Assembly: GCA_002347685.1 (NCBI GenBank)
Contig: DDWS01000008.1
Coordinates: forward strand, 27,766-91,765
Length of the DNA: 64,000 nucleotides
Reading direction: 5' to 3'
Source of the DNA: Syntrophaceae bacterium UBA2280
GTDB taxonomy: Bacteria; Desulfobacterota; Syntrophia; Syntrophales; Smithellaceae
Part shown: positions 35,531 through 45,254 of the stretch, piece after piece
Position numbering within the stretch: the stretch's first letter is position 1
Layout of the letters: each line of letters opens with the position of its first letter
Notes under the pieces: generated by a model
The model's database searches: none
The model's input: only the letters and a program-made list of their open reading frames with translations
Told to the model about the DNA's origin: nothing
Position numbers and translations under genes: made by a program

Positions 35531-35980
35531 ATGATGGTAAATATTTCACGAATCATATGGGAACCGGTTTACAGTGTACATGTGGAAGCGCTCGATGAGC
35601 AGCACAGGAAACTTTTTGATACCGTAAACCAACTCATTGATGTTTTTGAACGCGGATCCGGTGACCTGCTCCCCGTCATTCATGACCTCATCGAGTATTT
35701 ATCCATGCATTTTCATCAGGAACATCTGGTGATGATGAATGCGGGGTACCCCGGCTTTCTAAAGCATAGCGAGGAACACCGGAAGTTTACTGAAAAATTC
35801 AGTCAATTCCTTAAGGCCTATTCCGAGGGCGACGCGGAGCTGGGGCTCAACATGCTGTTGTTTATGAAAGAATGGATTCGTGATCACACGACCATGCTTG
35901 ACTTGCAGTACGGGGAATATCTGCTGAAAAATCCCGGCAAGCTTCAGTTATCACAACCGGATACGGTGAAGCAAACATAG
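35531..35980 (+). CDS. Bacteriohemerythrin, di-iron oxygen-binding protein
   Basis: A 149-residue hemerythrin. All expected iron ligands are visible: His25 (DEQHRKLF), His60 and Glu64 (HFHQE), His79 and His83 (HSEEH), His119 and Asp124 (HTTMLD). It binds O2 at a di-iron site and is common in anaerobes and microaerophiles for oxygen scavenging or sensing, which suits this organism. ATG 35531 follows GAGAG; ATG 35534 is equally possible. It ends 3 bp from the convergent unknown gene and shares no obvious terminator. Confidence 0.93.
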   Translation: MMVNISRIIWEPVYSVHVEALDEQHRKLFDTVNQLIDVFERGSGDLLPVIHDLIEYLSMHFHQEHLVMMNAGYPGFLKHSEEHRKFTEKFSQFLKAYSEGDAELGLNMLLFMKEWIRDHTTMLDLQYGEYLLKNPGKLQLSQPDTVKQT

Positions 35981-35983
35981 AGG

Positions 35984-36490
35984 TTACAGGTTGAAGTACC
36001 TTTTCATGATTTCCTTGACGTGGTTTTTTTCGTCCCGGTCGCCCTCGAGTTTTTCCACGATCAAAGGCAGCCACTTATCCCAGTTGGCTGCGTCGAAATG
36101 CCGTCCGATGTCCGCGTAGATTTCCATAGACAGGTCCGCATAGCTAAGAAGGCTCCAGAGGACTTCCAGCTTGATTTCATAGTCGGGGGACGTTTTCCAT
36201 AACGTGTATGAAAAATCCTTTACATCCCGGTCCTTTTCGAAAGGGCGCAGAAGTTTGAGGCAGAGCCTGCGCAGGGTTAGAGGATTCTCCCCGGCGGCGG
36301 CGTTTTTTTTGAGCATGTCCTTGTCGTCCGCGTTGACGGCGTCGCGGCAATAACCGAGCAGGGGGTGTTCTCCCAGGTGTTGTTGAAGCGTTTCATCGAT
36401 GGCATGGCTGCTTCTTAAGTCCTCGACGGCCTTCTTTGCCGCGTAGCGGTAAATGATTTCCTGGCGTCCCGCTGGCTGATCTGTTTCCAT
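35984..36490 (-). CDS. Hypothetical helical protein
   Basis: A 168-residue soluble protein that I do not recognise. It is highly charged and predicted largely helical, with repeated acidic-basic pairs and no hydrophobic segment or metal-site motif. Start METDQPAGRQEIIYRYAAKK lies 38 bp downstream of the HDOD gene on the same strand, so the two probably form an operon. The C-terminus overlaps no neighbour, ending beside bacteriohemerythrin. Confidence 0.6.
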   Translation of the reverse strand: METDQPAGRQEIIYRYAAKKAVEDLRSSHAIDETLQQHLGEHPLLGYCRDAVNADDKDMLKKNAAAGENPLTLRRLCLKLLRPFEKDRDVKDFSYTLWKTSPDYEIKLEVLWSLLSYADLSMEIYADIGRHFDAANWDKWLPLIVEKLEGDRDEKNHVKEIMKRYFNL

Positions 36491-36528
36491 GGCATCCTTT
36501 CCCCGCAGGTTGATGACAGATTCCTGAT

Positions 36529-37389
36529 TTACATGTTCGAATTCGGCCCCAGAACAAAGTTCCGGTAGTTGTGGTACTCCGTTTCAATGTCGGCGCTTAA
36601 TGCTTCTCGTTTTTTCACAGTGGCAAGCTTCATAAACTGCCACTCCGCGTCTGTCATCTGTCCGCTGTAAGTCAGACCGAGGCCGGCTGCGGAACACATC
36701 GCGTCCGCCGTTTTCACCGCCAGGGTTTTCTTTTTGAGTTCTGCGTCCGTCAGGTTGATGAGATTCGGATCGTGGTGACTGGAAATGGCAAAGACGAGGG
36801 GTTCGGGCAATCTCCACTGCAGGGCCACCTGCCTGCCCACGTCACAGTGGTCGAAGCCGAAAACCGATTGCTCCGCCTTCGTAAAGGGGATATGTTCGTC
36901 TTGAACACGGCGGATGACTCTCACATATTCCACTTTAAACGACTGGTTAATGAAGACTTTCCCGATGTCGTGCAAAAGCCCGTAGATAAGGATATCGCCC
37001 GTGCCGGAAAATCCCGCGTTTCTTCCGACCAGGCCCGCCGCCACCGAGACAGCCAGATTGTGATCCCATAAAAGCCTGTCTGTCTGATCCGTTGACCGGC
37101 GAAGATCGCGAAGCGATATCGCAAATACCAGCGCCTGAACGGTGGTGAAGCCGATGCGGGTGATCGCATCGGTGATGTCCGAGATGTTTCTTTGTGCCCG
37201 GTAGAACGGGGAGTTGGCGATTCTCAACAGCCTGCCCGTGAAGGACTGATCCAGGGAAATCACCTTTTTTAATTCCTCCAGCGAGGAGCTCTCGTCGGCG
37301 ATAATCTGTAAAATACGCGACGCGACTACCGGCAGGGATGGAATGTCGGAGACGATATCGATGAGGTTGATCTCTTTGTCTGTTTTCAT
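36529..37389 (-). CDS. HDOD-domain signalling protein
   Basis: A 286-residue HDOD protein. Residues 10-215 hold the domain with SLPVVASRILQIIAD, LRIANSPFYR, DAITRIGFTTVQALVFAISLRD and the LIYGLLHDIGKVFINQ segment, which retains an HD pair; HDOD proteins often lack the full metal set of HD-GYP phosphodiesterases. The C-terminal part is helical. They are usually linked to signal transduction and motility regulation. It is divergent from the tetR-efflux operon and followed by the unknown 168-residue gene. Confidence 0.88.
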   Translation of the reverse strand: MKTDKEINLIDIVSDIPSLPVVASRILQIIADESSSLEELKKVISLDQSFTGRLLRIANSPFYRAQRNISDITDAITRIGFTTVQALVFAISLRDLRRSTDQTDRLLWDHNLAVSVAAGLVGRNAGFSGTGDILIYGLLHDIGKVFINQSFKVEYVRVIRRVQDEHIPFTKAEQSVFGFDHCDVGRQVALQWRLPEPLVFAISSHHDPNLINLTDAELKKKTLAVKTADAMCSAAGLGLTYSGQMTDAEWQFMKLATVKKREALSADIETEYHNYRNFVLGPNSNM

Positions 37390-37562
37390 TCGCCGTCACT
37401 GATGGTTGTGTTTGAAGGTCAACGAATCGACCCATGCCCGCGCTGGCCATGACGTAAATACGGTACTATTTGTCGCATATTTTTCATGATTCTTCAATCA
37501 CATAATGGACGAGGCGCGATATTTCCTCTTCCGGAAAAAGACTGCCTTCTGACCATTATTGA

Positions 37563-37600
37563 TTGACAATCCGCCGAAACCGTGTGAATACTCGTTCACA
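37563..37600 (+). promoter_or_regulatory. Promoter with overlapping TetR-type palindrome for the efflux operon
   Basis: TTGACA (37563-37568) and AATACT (37587-37592) are 18 bp apart. A perfect inverted repeat TGTGAA-N6-TTCACA (37583-37600) covers the -10. A TetR repressor bound there would block the promoter, consistent with autoregulation by the adjacent TetR protein. The 37390-37640 gap contains no gene. Confidence 0.6.
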
Positions 37601-37640
37601 TTATGAATGAAGATTCAGAAAGCGGGTTGCAGGCAGGCGG

Positions 37641-38258
37641 ATGGGAAAGGTACAGCGAAAAGAACGCGAATTTCATATGCGGCGGGCGGCCATTCTGGCC
37701 GAAGCCGAAAAGATATTTTCGGCCAAGGGATTTCATAAGGTAACCGTGGCTCAGATCGCGGCGGCCAGTGGCTTTTCCACAGGCTTTCTGTATCAGTTTT
37801 TTGAAGGCAAAGAGCATCTTTATACCGCCATGGTCAGCGAGAAGCTCGACATGATGTATGACACCATCTATCGGGAAGTGAAGGCGGCCGGAAACACGAA
37901 AGATAAAATATCGGTGCTCATTGAATCTCATCTGTGTTTCGTTGAGGAAAACATGGATTTCTGCCGCATCTTTCTGCGCGGGGAAGGCGACACCCTGTCC
38001 GGGGTGATGACTGAAATCCGCCGGAAACTGCTGGAAGATTATCTGCGTCAATTATCTTTTGTGGAAAAATTGCTCAAAGAAGGTGTAAAGGAAGGTGTTA
38101 TCCGTGCTCTTCCGCCTAGGGAAATGGCCGGTGTATTGATCCACATGATCCGCGCCGCGTCGGTGCGCTGGTTAATGGTGCCGTCTGAAGGGTCTCTGAC
38201 TTCCCAAAAAAGATTCATTGAGGATATATTCTTAAACGGGGTGAAGAAAAATGAATAG
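37641..38258 (+). CDS. TetR-family transcriptional repressor
   Basis: A 205-residue AcrR/TetR-type regulator. Residues about 14-60 are the helix-turn-helix: RRAAILAEAEKIFSAKGFHKVTVAQIA then SGFSTGFLYQFFEGKEHLY (landmarks KIFSAKGFHKVTVAQIA and STGFLYQFF). The rest is the helical ligand-binding domain with the FLRGEGDTLSG loop. It is the first gene of the efflux operon and overlaps tolC-type gene 1 by 8 bp, so it probably represses the operon through the palindrome upstream. The inducer is unknown. Confidence 0.92.
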   Translation: MGKVQRKEREFHMRRAAILAEAEKIFSAKGFHKVTVAQIAAASGFSTGFLYQFFEGKEHLYTAMVSEKLDMMYDTIYREVKAAGNTKDKISVLIESHLCFVEENMDFCRIFLRGEGDTLSGVMTEIRRKLLEDYLRQLSFVEKLLKEGVKEGVIRALPPREMAGVLIHMIRAASVRWLMVPSEGSLTSQKRFIEDIFLNGVKKNE

Positions 38259-39588
38259 ATATTACGGGCTCAAAGGATTCTTAATCCTAATGGTTTTATT
38301 CTTTCATCTGCCGGCTTTTCCGGTGTTTGGCCAGATGCCTCTGACCCTGGAGGAAAGCATTTCCTTGGCATTGAAAAACTCTCTGACGATCTCCGCTGCG
38401 AAACATGGCGCAAAAGGGGCTCAGGCGCAAAAACGCGAAGCCATGACCGGATTCGGGCCGAAGTTTTCAACCACCTACGGCTATACGCGGATCAACGAAG
38501 AACCGAGTTTCCACTTCCCGGGCAATCCGCCTTTGATTCCCGAGCAAACCATTGTGAGCGGTACGGTCAATAACTACAACTGGACGGTTGAAGCCCGTCA
38601 GCCGCTGTTTACCGGCGGCGGCATTCTTGCCAATTACCAGGCTGCGAAAATCGGCGAGGATATCGCGGTGGTTGAAGAAACGGCTGTGTCTCTGGATGTG
38701 GTGCAAGACGTCAAGACAGCCTATTATGATGTCCTGCGTGCGCAGCGCCTGGAAGAATCAATGCGCCAGGCGGTCGAGATGCTCAAAGGACATGCTGATG
38801 TGGCGCAAAATTTTTATCGTGTGGGTCTGATTCCCAAAAATGATCTGTTGCAGGCGGAGGTGCAGCTGGCAAACGGCAAACAGTCGCTGACCCGAGCGAC
38901 AAACGCCGTTTTGCTGGCCAAAGCCCGTTTCAACATGGTGTTGAAGCGAGAGATGTCCACAGAGGTGGTGCTCGTCGATATCTTAGGTTATCAGCCCTTT
39001 TCGCCATCTTTTGACGAAAGTCTGGACGTGGCCCGGAAAAACCGTCCCGAATTGAAGATTTCCGCACTGCAGGTCCAACGGGCGGGGAAAATGGTCCGTG
39101 TGCTTCAAAGTGAGTACTTTCCAGTCGTCAGCGTGTCCGGCAGTTATTCACGCTACGGCGATCATCCCTCTGTTTCCGGCAGCGACTATCGGGAGATGGA
39201 AAGCTGGCAGGTGATGGCGTTGGCAAGCTGGAATTTCTGGGAGTGGGGGAAAACGAAATTCCGGGTGGATGCGGGCAAGGCCAGGGAAAACCAGGCCGTC
39301 GATCAGGCAGGCCATCTGGAAGATCAAGTCACATTACAGATAAAAAACGCATATCTGATGCTCAAGGAGGCGGAAAGTCAAATCGCCGTTTCACAAAAAG
39401 TGATCGATCAGGCCGAAGAGAACTTTCGCATTTCTGAGGCCCGGTATAGAGAAAGGGTGGCGCGTTCCACGGAAGTGCTCGACGCTCAATCGCTTTTGAC
39501 CCGGGCTCAATCCGATTATGCAAACGCACTGGCGGATTATCAGATTCAACTGGCGCGCCTGCACAGGGCAATGGGTGTCATGGAATAA
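38251..39588 (+). CDS. TolC-family outer membrane efflux protein (first copy)
   Basis: A 445-residue outer-membrane channel protein. A signal peptide (FLILMVLFFHLPAFPVFG) precedes the mature part, which has two OEP repeats with alternating long amphipathic helices; typical fragments are TLEESISLALKNSLTISAAKHG and WNFWEWGKTKFRVDAGKARE in the second half. GGGGTGAAGAAAA precedes the ATG, and the gene overlaps tetR. It should form trimeric channels with the adaptor and RND pump encoded downstream. Confidence 0.9.
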   Translation: MNRYYGLKGFLILMVLFFHLPAFPVFGQMPLTLEESISLALKNSLTISAAKHGAKGAQAQKREAMTGFGPKFSTTYGYTRINEEPSFHFPGNPPLIPEQTIVSGTVNNYNWTVEARQPLFTGGGILANYQAAKIGEDIAVVEETAVSLDVVQDVKTAYYDVLRAQRLEESMRQAVEMLKGHADVAQNFYRVGLIPKNDLLQAEVQLANGKQSLTRATNAVLLAKARFNMVLKREMSTEVVLVDILGYQPFSPSFDESLDVARKNRPELKISALQVQRAGKMVRVLQSEYFPVVSVSGSYSRYGDHPSVSGSDYREMESWQVMALASWNFWEWGKTKFRVDAGKARENQAVDQAGHLEDQVTLQIKNAYLMLKEAESQIAVSQKVIDQAEENFRISEARYRERVARSTEVLDAQSLLTRAQSDYANALADYQIQLARLHRAMGVME

Positions 39589-39626
39589 CGGTGTGAACGT
39601 TGAGTCGTCAAGAAAGGATCATGACC

Positions 39627-40931
39627 ATGAAAAGTGTGTGGTGGTGTCTGCTCATGATGATGGCTGCGGGGGTTATGTCCGTATCGGACGGGGCGGCACA
39701 GGAATACACGCTCAAAGATCTCTATCGGCAGGCGCTGAACAATTCCGAAAGAATAAAATTTGCCGAGGAAAATGTCTATATCGCGCAAATGGGAAGGAAC
39801 AAGGCCGTATCGCTGCTGATTCCCAGGGTGACGGCGTTTGGCACCTATAGTCGTTTTTCCGAAGAGAAGTACACGATGGCCGGTGCGCTGATTCAACCGG
39901 AGGAATCCGGGACATGGGGTGTCCGGGCGGATCAGGCTTTTTCTCTTTCCGCACGGGAATGGGATGCTTTGAAAATTGCCGGGCAATCGATTGTGAAAAG
40001 TGAGTATGATCTCTCTACGGCCAAGTCAGATTTTGTTGTGGCGGTGGCCGCTTCCTATTACGACGTGCTCAAAGCGAAAAGGGCGCTGGAAATCGCGGCG
40101 GCAAATCTCGAAAGGCTGACGCAATACCGTCATTTTGTGGAAAGAAGAGTGAGGGTCGGTGAACTGACCAAAACGGCGCTGCTGCGGGCGGATGGCGAAC
40201 TCTCGGGTGCACGCGCCGATTATCTCCGGGCGAGCAACGCGTTTAAACTCTCGCGAGCCGCGCTCATCCGCATCACCGGGATTGAGGAAAATTTCCAGCT
40301 GCGGGAGGAAGAGGAGGCGACCCTTCCGAAACCCTACGCGCTGGATCGTTTAAAAAAGACGGCTTTGGCGTCGCGAACCGATTTGAAAAGCTATGATCTC
40401 CAGACGCAAATTGCCGCGCAGCAGGTTAAATATGCCCGGGGGGCCTTCTGGCCCAATCTGGGTGTGTTTGCTATTTACAACCGGGCGGATCAGGATCCTG
40501 TCGGTGCCACCCTCAACCGGGAAAGCATTCTGGCCGGAGTTTCTCTGAACTTTCCCTTCTTTGAGGGCGGTTTGAGGATCGCGGAACTCAAAGAAGCGAA
40601 AGCCAGACAAAGACAGGCGCAATGGGTTTATGAGGATTTGAAAAAAGAAGTGGACGTGGAGTTGACCGGCGCCTATCTTGAGCTCGAAACACTCAAAGGT
40701 TCTTTAGCCTTTCTTAGGGATCAGCTATTGTTTGCCGAGGACAATTACAATGCGGTGCTCAGGCAGCTTGAACATGGTCTGGCGACGAGCCTGGATGTGA
40801 TGGACGCCAACACGCTGCTTTTATCCGCCCAGAGAAATGTTGCCGACGCGTTGTATAATTTTCAGATGGCGCATCTGAAGATGAAAAGATCCAGCGGCAC
40901 GCTGCTTGAGTTTGTTGCATCGAATCCCTAA
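39627..40931 (+). CDS. TolC-family outer membrane efflux protein (second copy)
   Basis: A 434-residue second OEP protein with signal peptide ending near SDGAAQ. It shares the OEP plan (YTLKDLYRQALNNSERIKFAEENVYIAQMGRNK and SLNFPFFEGGLRIAELKEAKARQRQAQ as landmarks YTLKDLYRQALNN and LNFPFFEGG) but diverges strongly from the first copy, so it is not a recent duplicate. ATG 39627 is used because AAAGGA is then 8 bases away; ATG 39621 is only 2 bases from it. It lies 38 bp after tolC-type gene 1. A single RND operon normally has one OEP gene. Confidence 0.88.
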   Translation: MKSVWWCLLMMMAAGVMSVSDGAAQEYTLKDLYRQALNNSERIKFAEENVYIAQMGRNKAVSLLIPRVTAFGTYSRFSEEKYTMAGALIQPEESGTWGVRADQAFSLSAREWDALKIAGQSIVKSEYDLSTAKSDFVVAVAASYYDVLKAKRALEIAAANLERLTQYRHFVERRVRVGELTKTALLRADGELSGARADYLRASNAFKLSRAALIRITGIEENFQLREEEEATLPKPYALDRLKKTALASRTDLKSYDLQTQIAAQQVKYARGAFWPNLGVFAIYNRADQDPVGATLNRESILAGVSLNFPFFEGGLRIAELKEAKARQRQAQWVYEDLKKEVDVELTGAYLELETLKGSLAFLRDQLLFAEDNYNAVLRQLEHGLATSLDVMDANTLLLSAQRNVADALYNFQMAHLKMKRSSGTLLEFVASNP

Positions 40932-40972
40932 ATCATTCGCGAGCAGATCGCATCCACAGGAGGATTGGGTTC

Positions 40973-42097
40973 ATGAAGGGTAAGGCATTCATTTTTCCCC
41001 CGGAAGAAAAACGATCGGGACATCGGAACGCCCGGCTTTTTTTGCTTCTTATAGCAGCGTGGTTTCTGTGTGTCCCATTTGCGGCCTGCAAAGGGAAGCA
41101 GGAGGCGGAACCGGAGCGCCTGGTGAATGTCCGTGTCTGGCCCGCCCAGGTCCGTAATGTTCAACCCTATCTGGAAACCAATGGAACCTTGCGCGCGGAT
41201 CTGGAGGTGATCGTCAGCTCCGAGGTGGATGGGACGATTGACCGTGTCCGTGTGGATGAAGGGGATGTCGTGGAAGCCGGCGCGCTTCTGGCGGAAGTCC
41301 GCGACACGGATTACCGGCTGGATCTGGTCCGCGCGGAGGCTGCCTTCCGTCAGGCCCAGGCCTCTTTGTCCAATACGAAAGCGGAGTATCTAAGAAAAGC
41401 CGCCTTGTTTGAAGAAGAGCTGATGACCCGACAACAGTTTGAAGACGTCTCGACACGCGTGACGCTGGCCGAGGCCGAACTCGAAAGGGCGAAAGCGACA
41501 CTCACCATCGCCCGCGAAAGACTGGCACGGACAAAAATCTATTCGCCACTGGTCGGGGCGGTGAAGGAAAAGATGGTCACGGTGGGTAACTATGTGCGCA
41601 ACGGCACACCGCTTTTGCGTCTGATTAAAACCGATCCGCTGCGGCTGAATTTTACCGTGAGTGAAAAAGACATCGCGAGTTTGAAGATCGGGCAGGAAGT
41701 TGTTTTTACCGTGGAGGCACTGCCGGAACGGACGTTCAAGGGCAAAGTGAACCTGCTGTATCCGAATGTAGAGGAACGGACGCGCACACTTCAGGCAGAG
41801 GCGCTGGTTTCCAATCCCGACCGTGTCTTGAAAGCCGGATATTTTGCCCGGTTGATGATTTACACGCAGGCACCCCGAGATGTGGTAGTGGCCCCCCTGA
41901 CCGCGCTGATCTATGACGGCGGAACCATCCGGATATTTGTGGCTGACGGCGATACGGCCCGGGAAAGAATCGTTCAAATTGGCGGAAGGTACGGAGAGTA
42001 TGTGGAAGTTACCGATGGACTGAAGGAAAGCGAGCAGGTGGTGGTGGTCGGTCAGAACAATTTGACAGAAGGAGTGAAACTCCATGTGGCTCGCTAA
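40973..42097 (+). CDS. RND efflux periplasmic adaptor (membrane fusion protein), lipoprotein
   Basis: A 374-residue HlyD/AcrA-type adaptor. An N-terminal hydrophobic stretch ends in a lipobox-like FAAC, so it is probably a lipoprotein. The biotinyl-lipoyl-like motif VIVSSEVDGTIDRVRVDEGDVVEAGALLAEVRD, a helical hairpin (residues 120-190) and beta-barrel and membrane-proximal domains follow, ending TDGLKESEQVVVVGQNNLTEGV. It links the RND pump to an outer-membrane channel. AGGAGG stands 9 bases before ATG 40973, and the gene overlaps the RND gene by 14 bp. Confidence 0.92.
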   Translation: MKGKAFIFPPEEKRSGHRNARLFLLLIAAWFLCVPFAACKGKQEAEPERLVNVRVWPAQVRNVQPYLETNGTLRADLEVIVSSEVDGTIDRVRVDEGDVVEAGALLAEVRDTDYRLDLVRAEAAFRQAQASLSNTKAEYLRKAALFEEELMTRQQFEDVSTRVTLAEAELERAKATLTIARERLARTKIYSPLVGAVKEKMVTVGNYVRNGTPLLRLIKTDPLRLNFTVSEKDIASLKIGQEVVFTVEALPERTFKGKVNLLYPNVEERTRTLQAEALVSNPDRVLKAGYFARLMIYTQAPRDVVVAPLTALIYDGGTIRIFVADGDTARERIVQIGGRYGEYVEVTDGLKESEQVVVVGQNNLTEGVKLHVAR

Positions 42098-45000
42098 AAC
42101 GTCGGTCAATCGCCCGGTTTTCGCCACCATGGTGATTATGGCTCTGGTGGTGCTCGGCGTGGTCAGTTATCCGTCAATCGGTGTGGATCTTTTTCCCAAG
42201 ATTGATTTTCCGATCGTGACGATCAGAACAACGCTCATGGGCGCGTCTCCCGATGTCATGGACGTCGACGTCACGGAGAGAATCGAAGGGGCGGTTAACA
42301 CGATCAACGGTGTGAAGAGAATCACGTCGGTGAGCACGGAAAGCGTGTCGCGAACCACGATTGAATTTGTTCTGGAACGCGACATTGATCAGGCCGTGCA
42401 GGATGTGCGTGAAAAGGTGTCCCTGATCCGATCCAGGCTGCCGGCGGATATTGACGAGCCGCGGATCGCCAAGGTGGACCCGGATGCATCACCGATTATG
42501 ACCATGAATCTTTCCGGCGACCGGTCGGTGCGCGATCTTTCCACTTACGCGGATGAAGTTCTCAAAGAACAGTTGCAGCGGATCAACGGCGTGGGCGACG
42601 TCATCTTCTATGGAATCAGACTCAGGCAGGTGCGCATCTGGCTGGATGCCGCCAGGATGCACGCCTATCAGGTCTCCCCCAGCGACATCATTGTTGCCCT
42701 GAAACGGGAAAACATCGAACTGCCCGGCGGGCGTATTGAAACGCAAACCAAGGAATACACGATCCGGATCAAGGGTGAATTCGCCCGGATTCCTGATTTT
42801 AACGACCTGATTCTCAGCTACTACAAAGGTGCACCGGTCCGGATCAGAGATATCGGCAGGGCAGAGGACACGATTGAAGACATGCGTTCGGTGGTGCGTT
42901 TCAACGGGGTTCCCGCCGTCGGCATGGCCATTCAAAAACAGTCCGGCTCCAACACGGTGGAGGTGGCCAATCGTGTCAAACAGGAAGTCCAGCGGATCAA
43001 CAAAACCCTGCCGCCGGGCATGCAGCTCAACATTGCCATGGATCAGTCCGTTTTTATTACGCGGTCGATCAAGGAAGTGCAGTTCCATCTGATCGTCGGC
43101 GGTTTTTTCGCCATCCTGGCGGTCTTCATTTTTCTCAGAAATGTCCGCACGACACTCATCAGCGCGGTTGCGCTCCCCGTGTCGGTCATTTCCACCTTCG
43201 CGCTTTTGAACTTCTTCGATTTCACCTTCAACAACATGACGATGCTGGCCCTGACGCTTTCGGTGGGGTTGTTGATCGACGATGCGATCATCGTCATCGA
43301 AAACATTTACCGGCACGTGGAAGACGGGATGCCGCCGCGCGAGGCTTCCGTATTTGCCACCTCCGAGATCGGCCTGGCCGTCATGGCGACGACCCTGGCG
43401 ATTGTGGCGATCTTTTTACCCGTGGCGTTCATGAAGGGCATTATCGGCCGGTTCTTTCTGCAATTCGCCCTGACAATCATTTTTGCCGTGCTGGTATCGC
43501 TTTTGGTGTCCTTCACGCTGACGCCGATGATGGCGTCGATTTTCCTCAAGGCACAAAAGAAAACCATTCGCAATCCCCTGGCTGCGCATTCCGGAGGGGG
43601 AACATCCGGGCTGAGACCCGCAAAGTCCATCTGGCAAAGGGCAAGCGATTTTTTGGAACACTATTACAGCCGGCTGGAAGTCTTTTACCGGAGTGTTCTG
43701 GAGGTGACTCTGGGGTACCGTAAAACCGTCCTTGCCGGAGCGCTTGTTATTTTCCTTTTGAGCCTCGGGCTCACGACATTTATGGGCAAGGAATTTTCAC
43801 CGGCGGAGGATCAGGGAATATTCATTGTGCGCATGGAGGCCCCGATCGAATATTCAGTCGAGCAGGTTGGAAAGTTTTTCGCCGGAACAGAAGACACCAT
43901 CAAATCGATTCCCGAGGTGAGGTCTGTTTTTTATGTCCAGGGTTACGGGGGGTATACCAATCGAGGATTTCTGCTTTTGAATCTCACGTCCAAGTCCGAG
44001 CGTAAAAAGAGTCAGGAGGATCTCAAAAAAGAAGTGCGCCAGAAGCTCAGGCAGATTCCCGGCATGAAAGTCTCGGCGGAAGATATATCCGTGATCGGCG
44101 GAGGCCAGCGCCAGGTGCCCATTCAGTATGCGATTACCGGACCGGATCTGGACGCCCTGGAAAAGTACGCCCGCCAGATCACCGAGGAGTTTTCACGGCT
44201 ACCGGGCATCGTGGATGTGGACACCTCCCTGGAAGTCGGCAAACCCGAGATCCAGGTCTATATCGACCGCGACCGCGCGGCGGATTTGGGTGTGGACGTG
44301 GCCGGGGTCGCCGAGGCAATCAATTTGCTCGTTTCCGGCGAACTGGATGTCGGTCGTTACAAAGATGAGATCAAGGGCAAGCGCTACGACATTCGTGTGC
44401 GTTTGAATCCCGACGATCGCGACAGCGCCCTTTCCCTGGAACGCATTTATATACGCGCCCGCGACGGAAAACTGGTCGAACTGTCCAATGTGGTCCGTGT
44501 CGAAGAGGGGACCGCCCCCAGCGTGATTAACCGTATCGACCGTCAGCGCGCCGTGACGATTTTTGCCTCGCTGGAGGACAAGCCCCTGGGGCAGGCGCAA
44601 GGCGAGCTCGATGCCATCGCCGAGCGGATTCTGCCTCCGGATTACCGGACCCAGTCTTTGGGTATGGCCGATGTGATGACGGAATCCTTTGTCTATCTGC
44701 TCTTCGCGCTGGTTTTGGGCATTATCATGGCCTACATGATTCTGGCATCGCAGTTTGAAAGCTTTGTGCACCCCATTACCGTGCTTCTGTCCATGCCGCT
44801 GTCCTTTATCGGCGCGTTTGGCGCTCTGTATCTGACCGGCAACACGCTTAATGTTTTCAGTCTGATCGGTCTGATCCTTCTGATGGGGCTTGTCAAGAAA
44901 AACGCGATTCTGCTGGTGGACTATACCAATGTTCTACGGGGGCGTGGCTTGGGTAGACGCGAGGCGATTCTGCAGGCGGGACCGGTGAGAATGCGGCCGA

Positions 45001-45227
45001 TTCTGATGACCACGTTCGCCATGATCTTCGGCATGCTGCCGATTGCGCTTGCGGTCGGTGAAGGTGCGGAAACGCGCGCGCCGATGGGCATCGCGGTGAT
45101 CGGCGGTCTTCTGACGTCGCTTTTGCTGACCCTGGTCGTGGTACCCGCCGCCTATGATATTTTTGATGACTGGCTCGAGAAGTTTAAAAACCGGAAGGAA
45201 AAGAAACTGAAGCCGGCTTTGGAATAA
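42084..45227 (+). CDS. RND efflux pump inner-membrane transporter, AcrB-type
   Basis: A 1047-residue proton-driven pump of the resistance-nodulation-division family. It has the usual 12 membrane segments, two large periplasmic loops and family motifs: SVNRPVFATMVIMALVVLGV at the N-terminus, GVGDVIFYG, VGLLIDDAIIVIENIYRHVE in TM4 with Asp-Asp for proton relay, ending KNAILLVDYTNVLRGRG and GRREAILQAGPVRMRPILMT (landmarks DDAIIVIENI and RMRPILMT). Length is normal for AcrB/MexB. GAAGGAG precedes the ATG. Substrates are not predictable; it follows the adaptor directly. Confidence 0.95.
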   Translation: MWLAKTSVNRPVFATMVIMALVVLGVVSYPSIGVDLFPKIDFPIVTIRTTLMGASPDVMDVDVTERIEGAVNTINGVKRITSVSTESVSRTTIEFVLERDIDQAVQDVREKVSLIRSRLPADIDEPRIAKVDPDASPIMTMNLSGDRSVRDLSTYADEVLKEQLQRINGVGDVIFYGIRLRQVRIWLDAARMHAYQVSPSDIIVALKRENIELPGGRIETQTKEYTIRIKGEFARIPDFNDLILSYYKGAPVRIRDIGRAEDTIEDMRSVVRFNGVPAVGMAIQKQSGSNTVEVANRVKQEVQRINKTLPPGMQLNIAMDQSVFITRSIKEVQFHLIVGGFFAILAVFIFLRNVRTTLISAVALPVSVISTFALLNFFDFTFNNMTMLALTLSVGLLIDDAIIVIENIYRHVEDGMPPREASVFATSEIGLAVMATTLAIVAIFLPVAFMKGIIGRFFLQFALTIIFAVLVSLLVSFTLTPMMASIFLKAQKKTIRNPLAAHSGGGTSGLRPAKSIWQRASDFLEHYYSRLEVFYRSVLEVTLGYRKTVLAGALVIFLLSLGLTTFMGKEFSPAEDQGIFIVRMEAPIEYSVEQVGKFFAGTEDTIKSIPEVRSVFYVQGYGGYTNRGFLLLNLTSKSERKKSQEDLKKEVRQKLRQIPGMKVSAEDISVIGGGQRQVPIQYAITGPDLDALEKYARQITEEFSRLPGIVDVDTSLEVGKPEIQVYIDRDRAADLGVDVAGVAEAINLLVSGELDVGRYKDEIKGKRYDIRVRLNPDDRDSALSLERIYIRARDGKLVELSNVVRVEEGTAPSVINRIDRQRAVTIFASLEDKPLGQAQGELDAIAERILPPDYRTQSLGMADVMTESFVYLLFALVLGIIMAYMILASQFESFVHPITVLLSMPLSFIGAFGALYLTGNTLNVFSLIGLILLMGLVKKNAILLVDYTNVLRGRGLGRREAILQAGPVRMRPILMTTFAMIFGMLPIALAVGEGAETRAPMGIAVIGGLLTSLLLTLVVVPAAYDIFDDWLEKFKNRKEKKLKPALE

Positions 45228-45254
45228 TCCGCGGCTTTTGGAAAAGGGGATGAC

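Noticed and set aside
42489..43316. 275-codon antisense frame in the RND pump gene
   Set aside because: Shadow of a conserved AcrB-type coding sequence.
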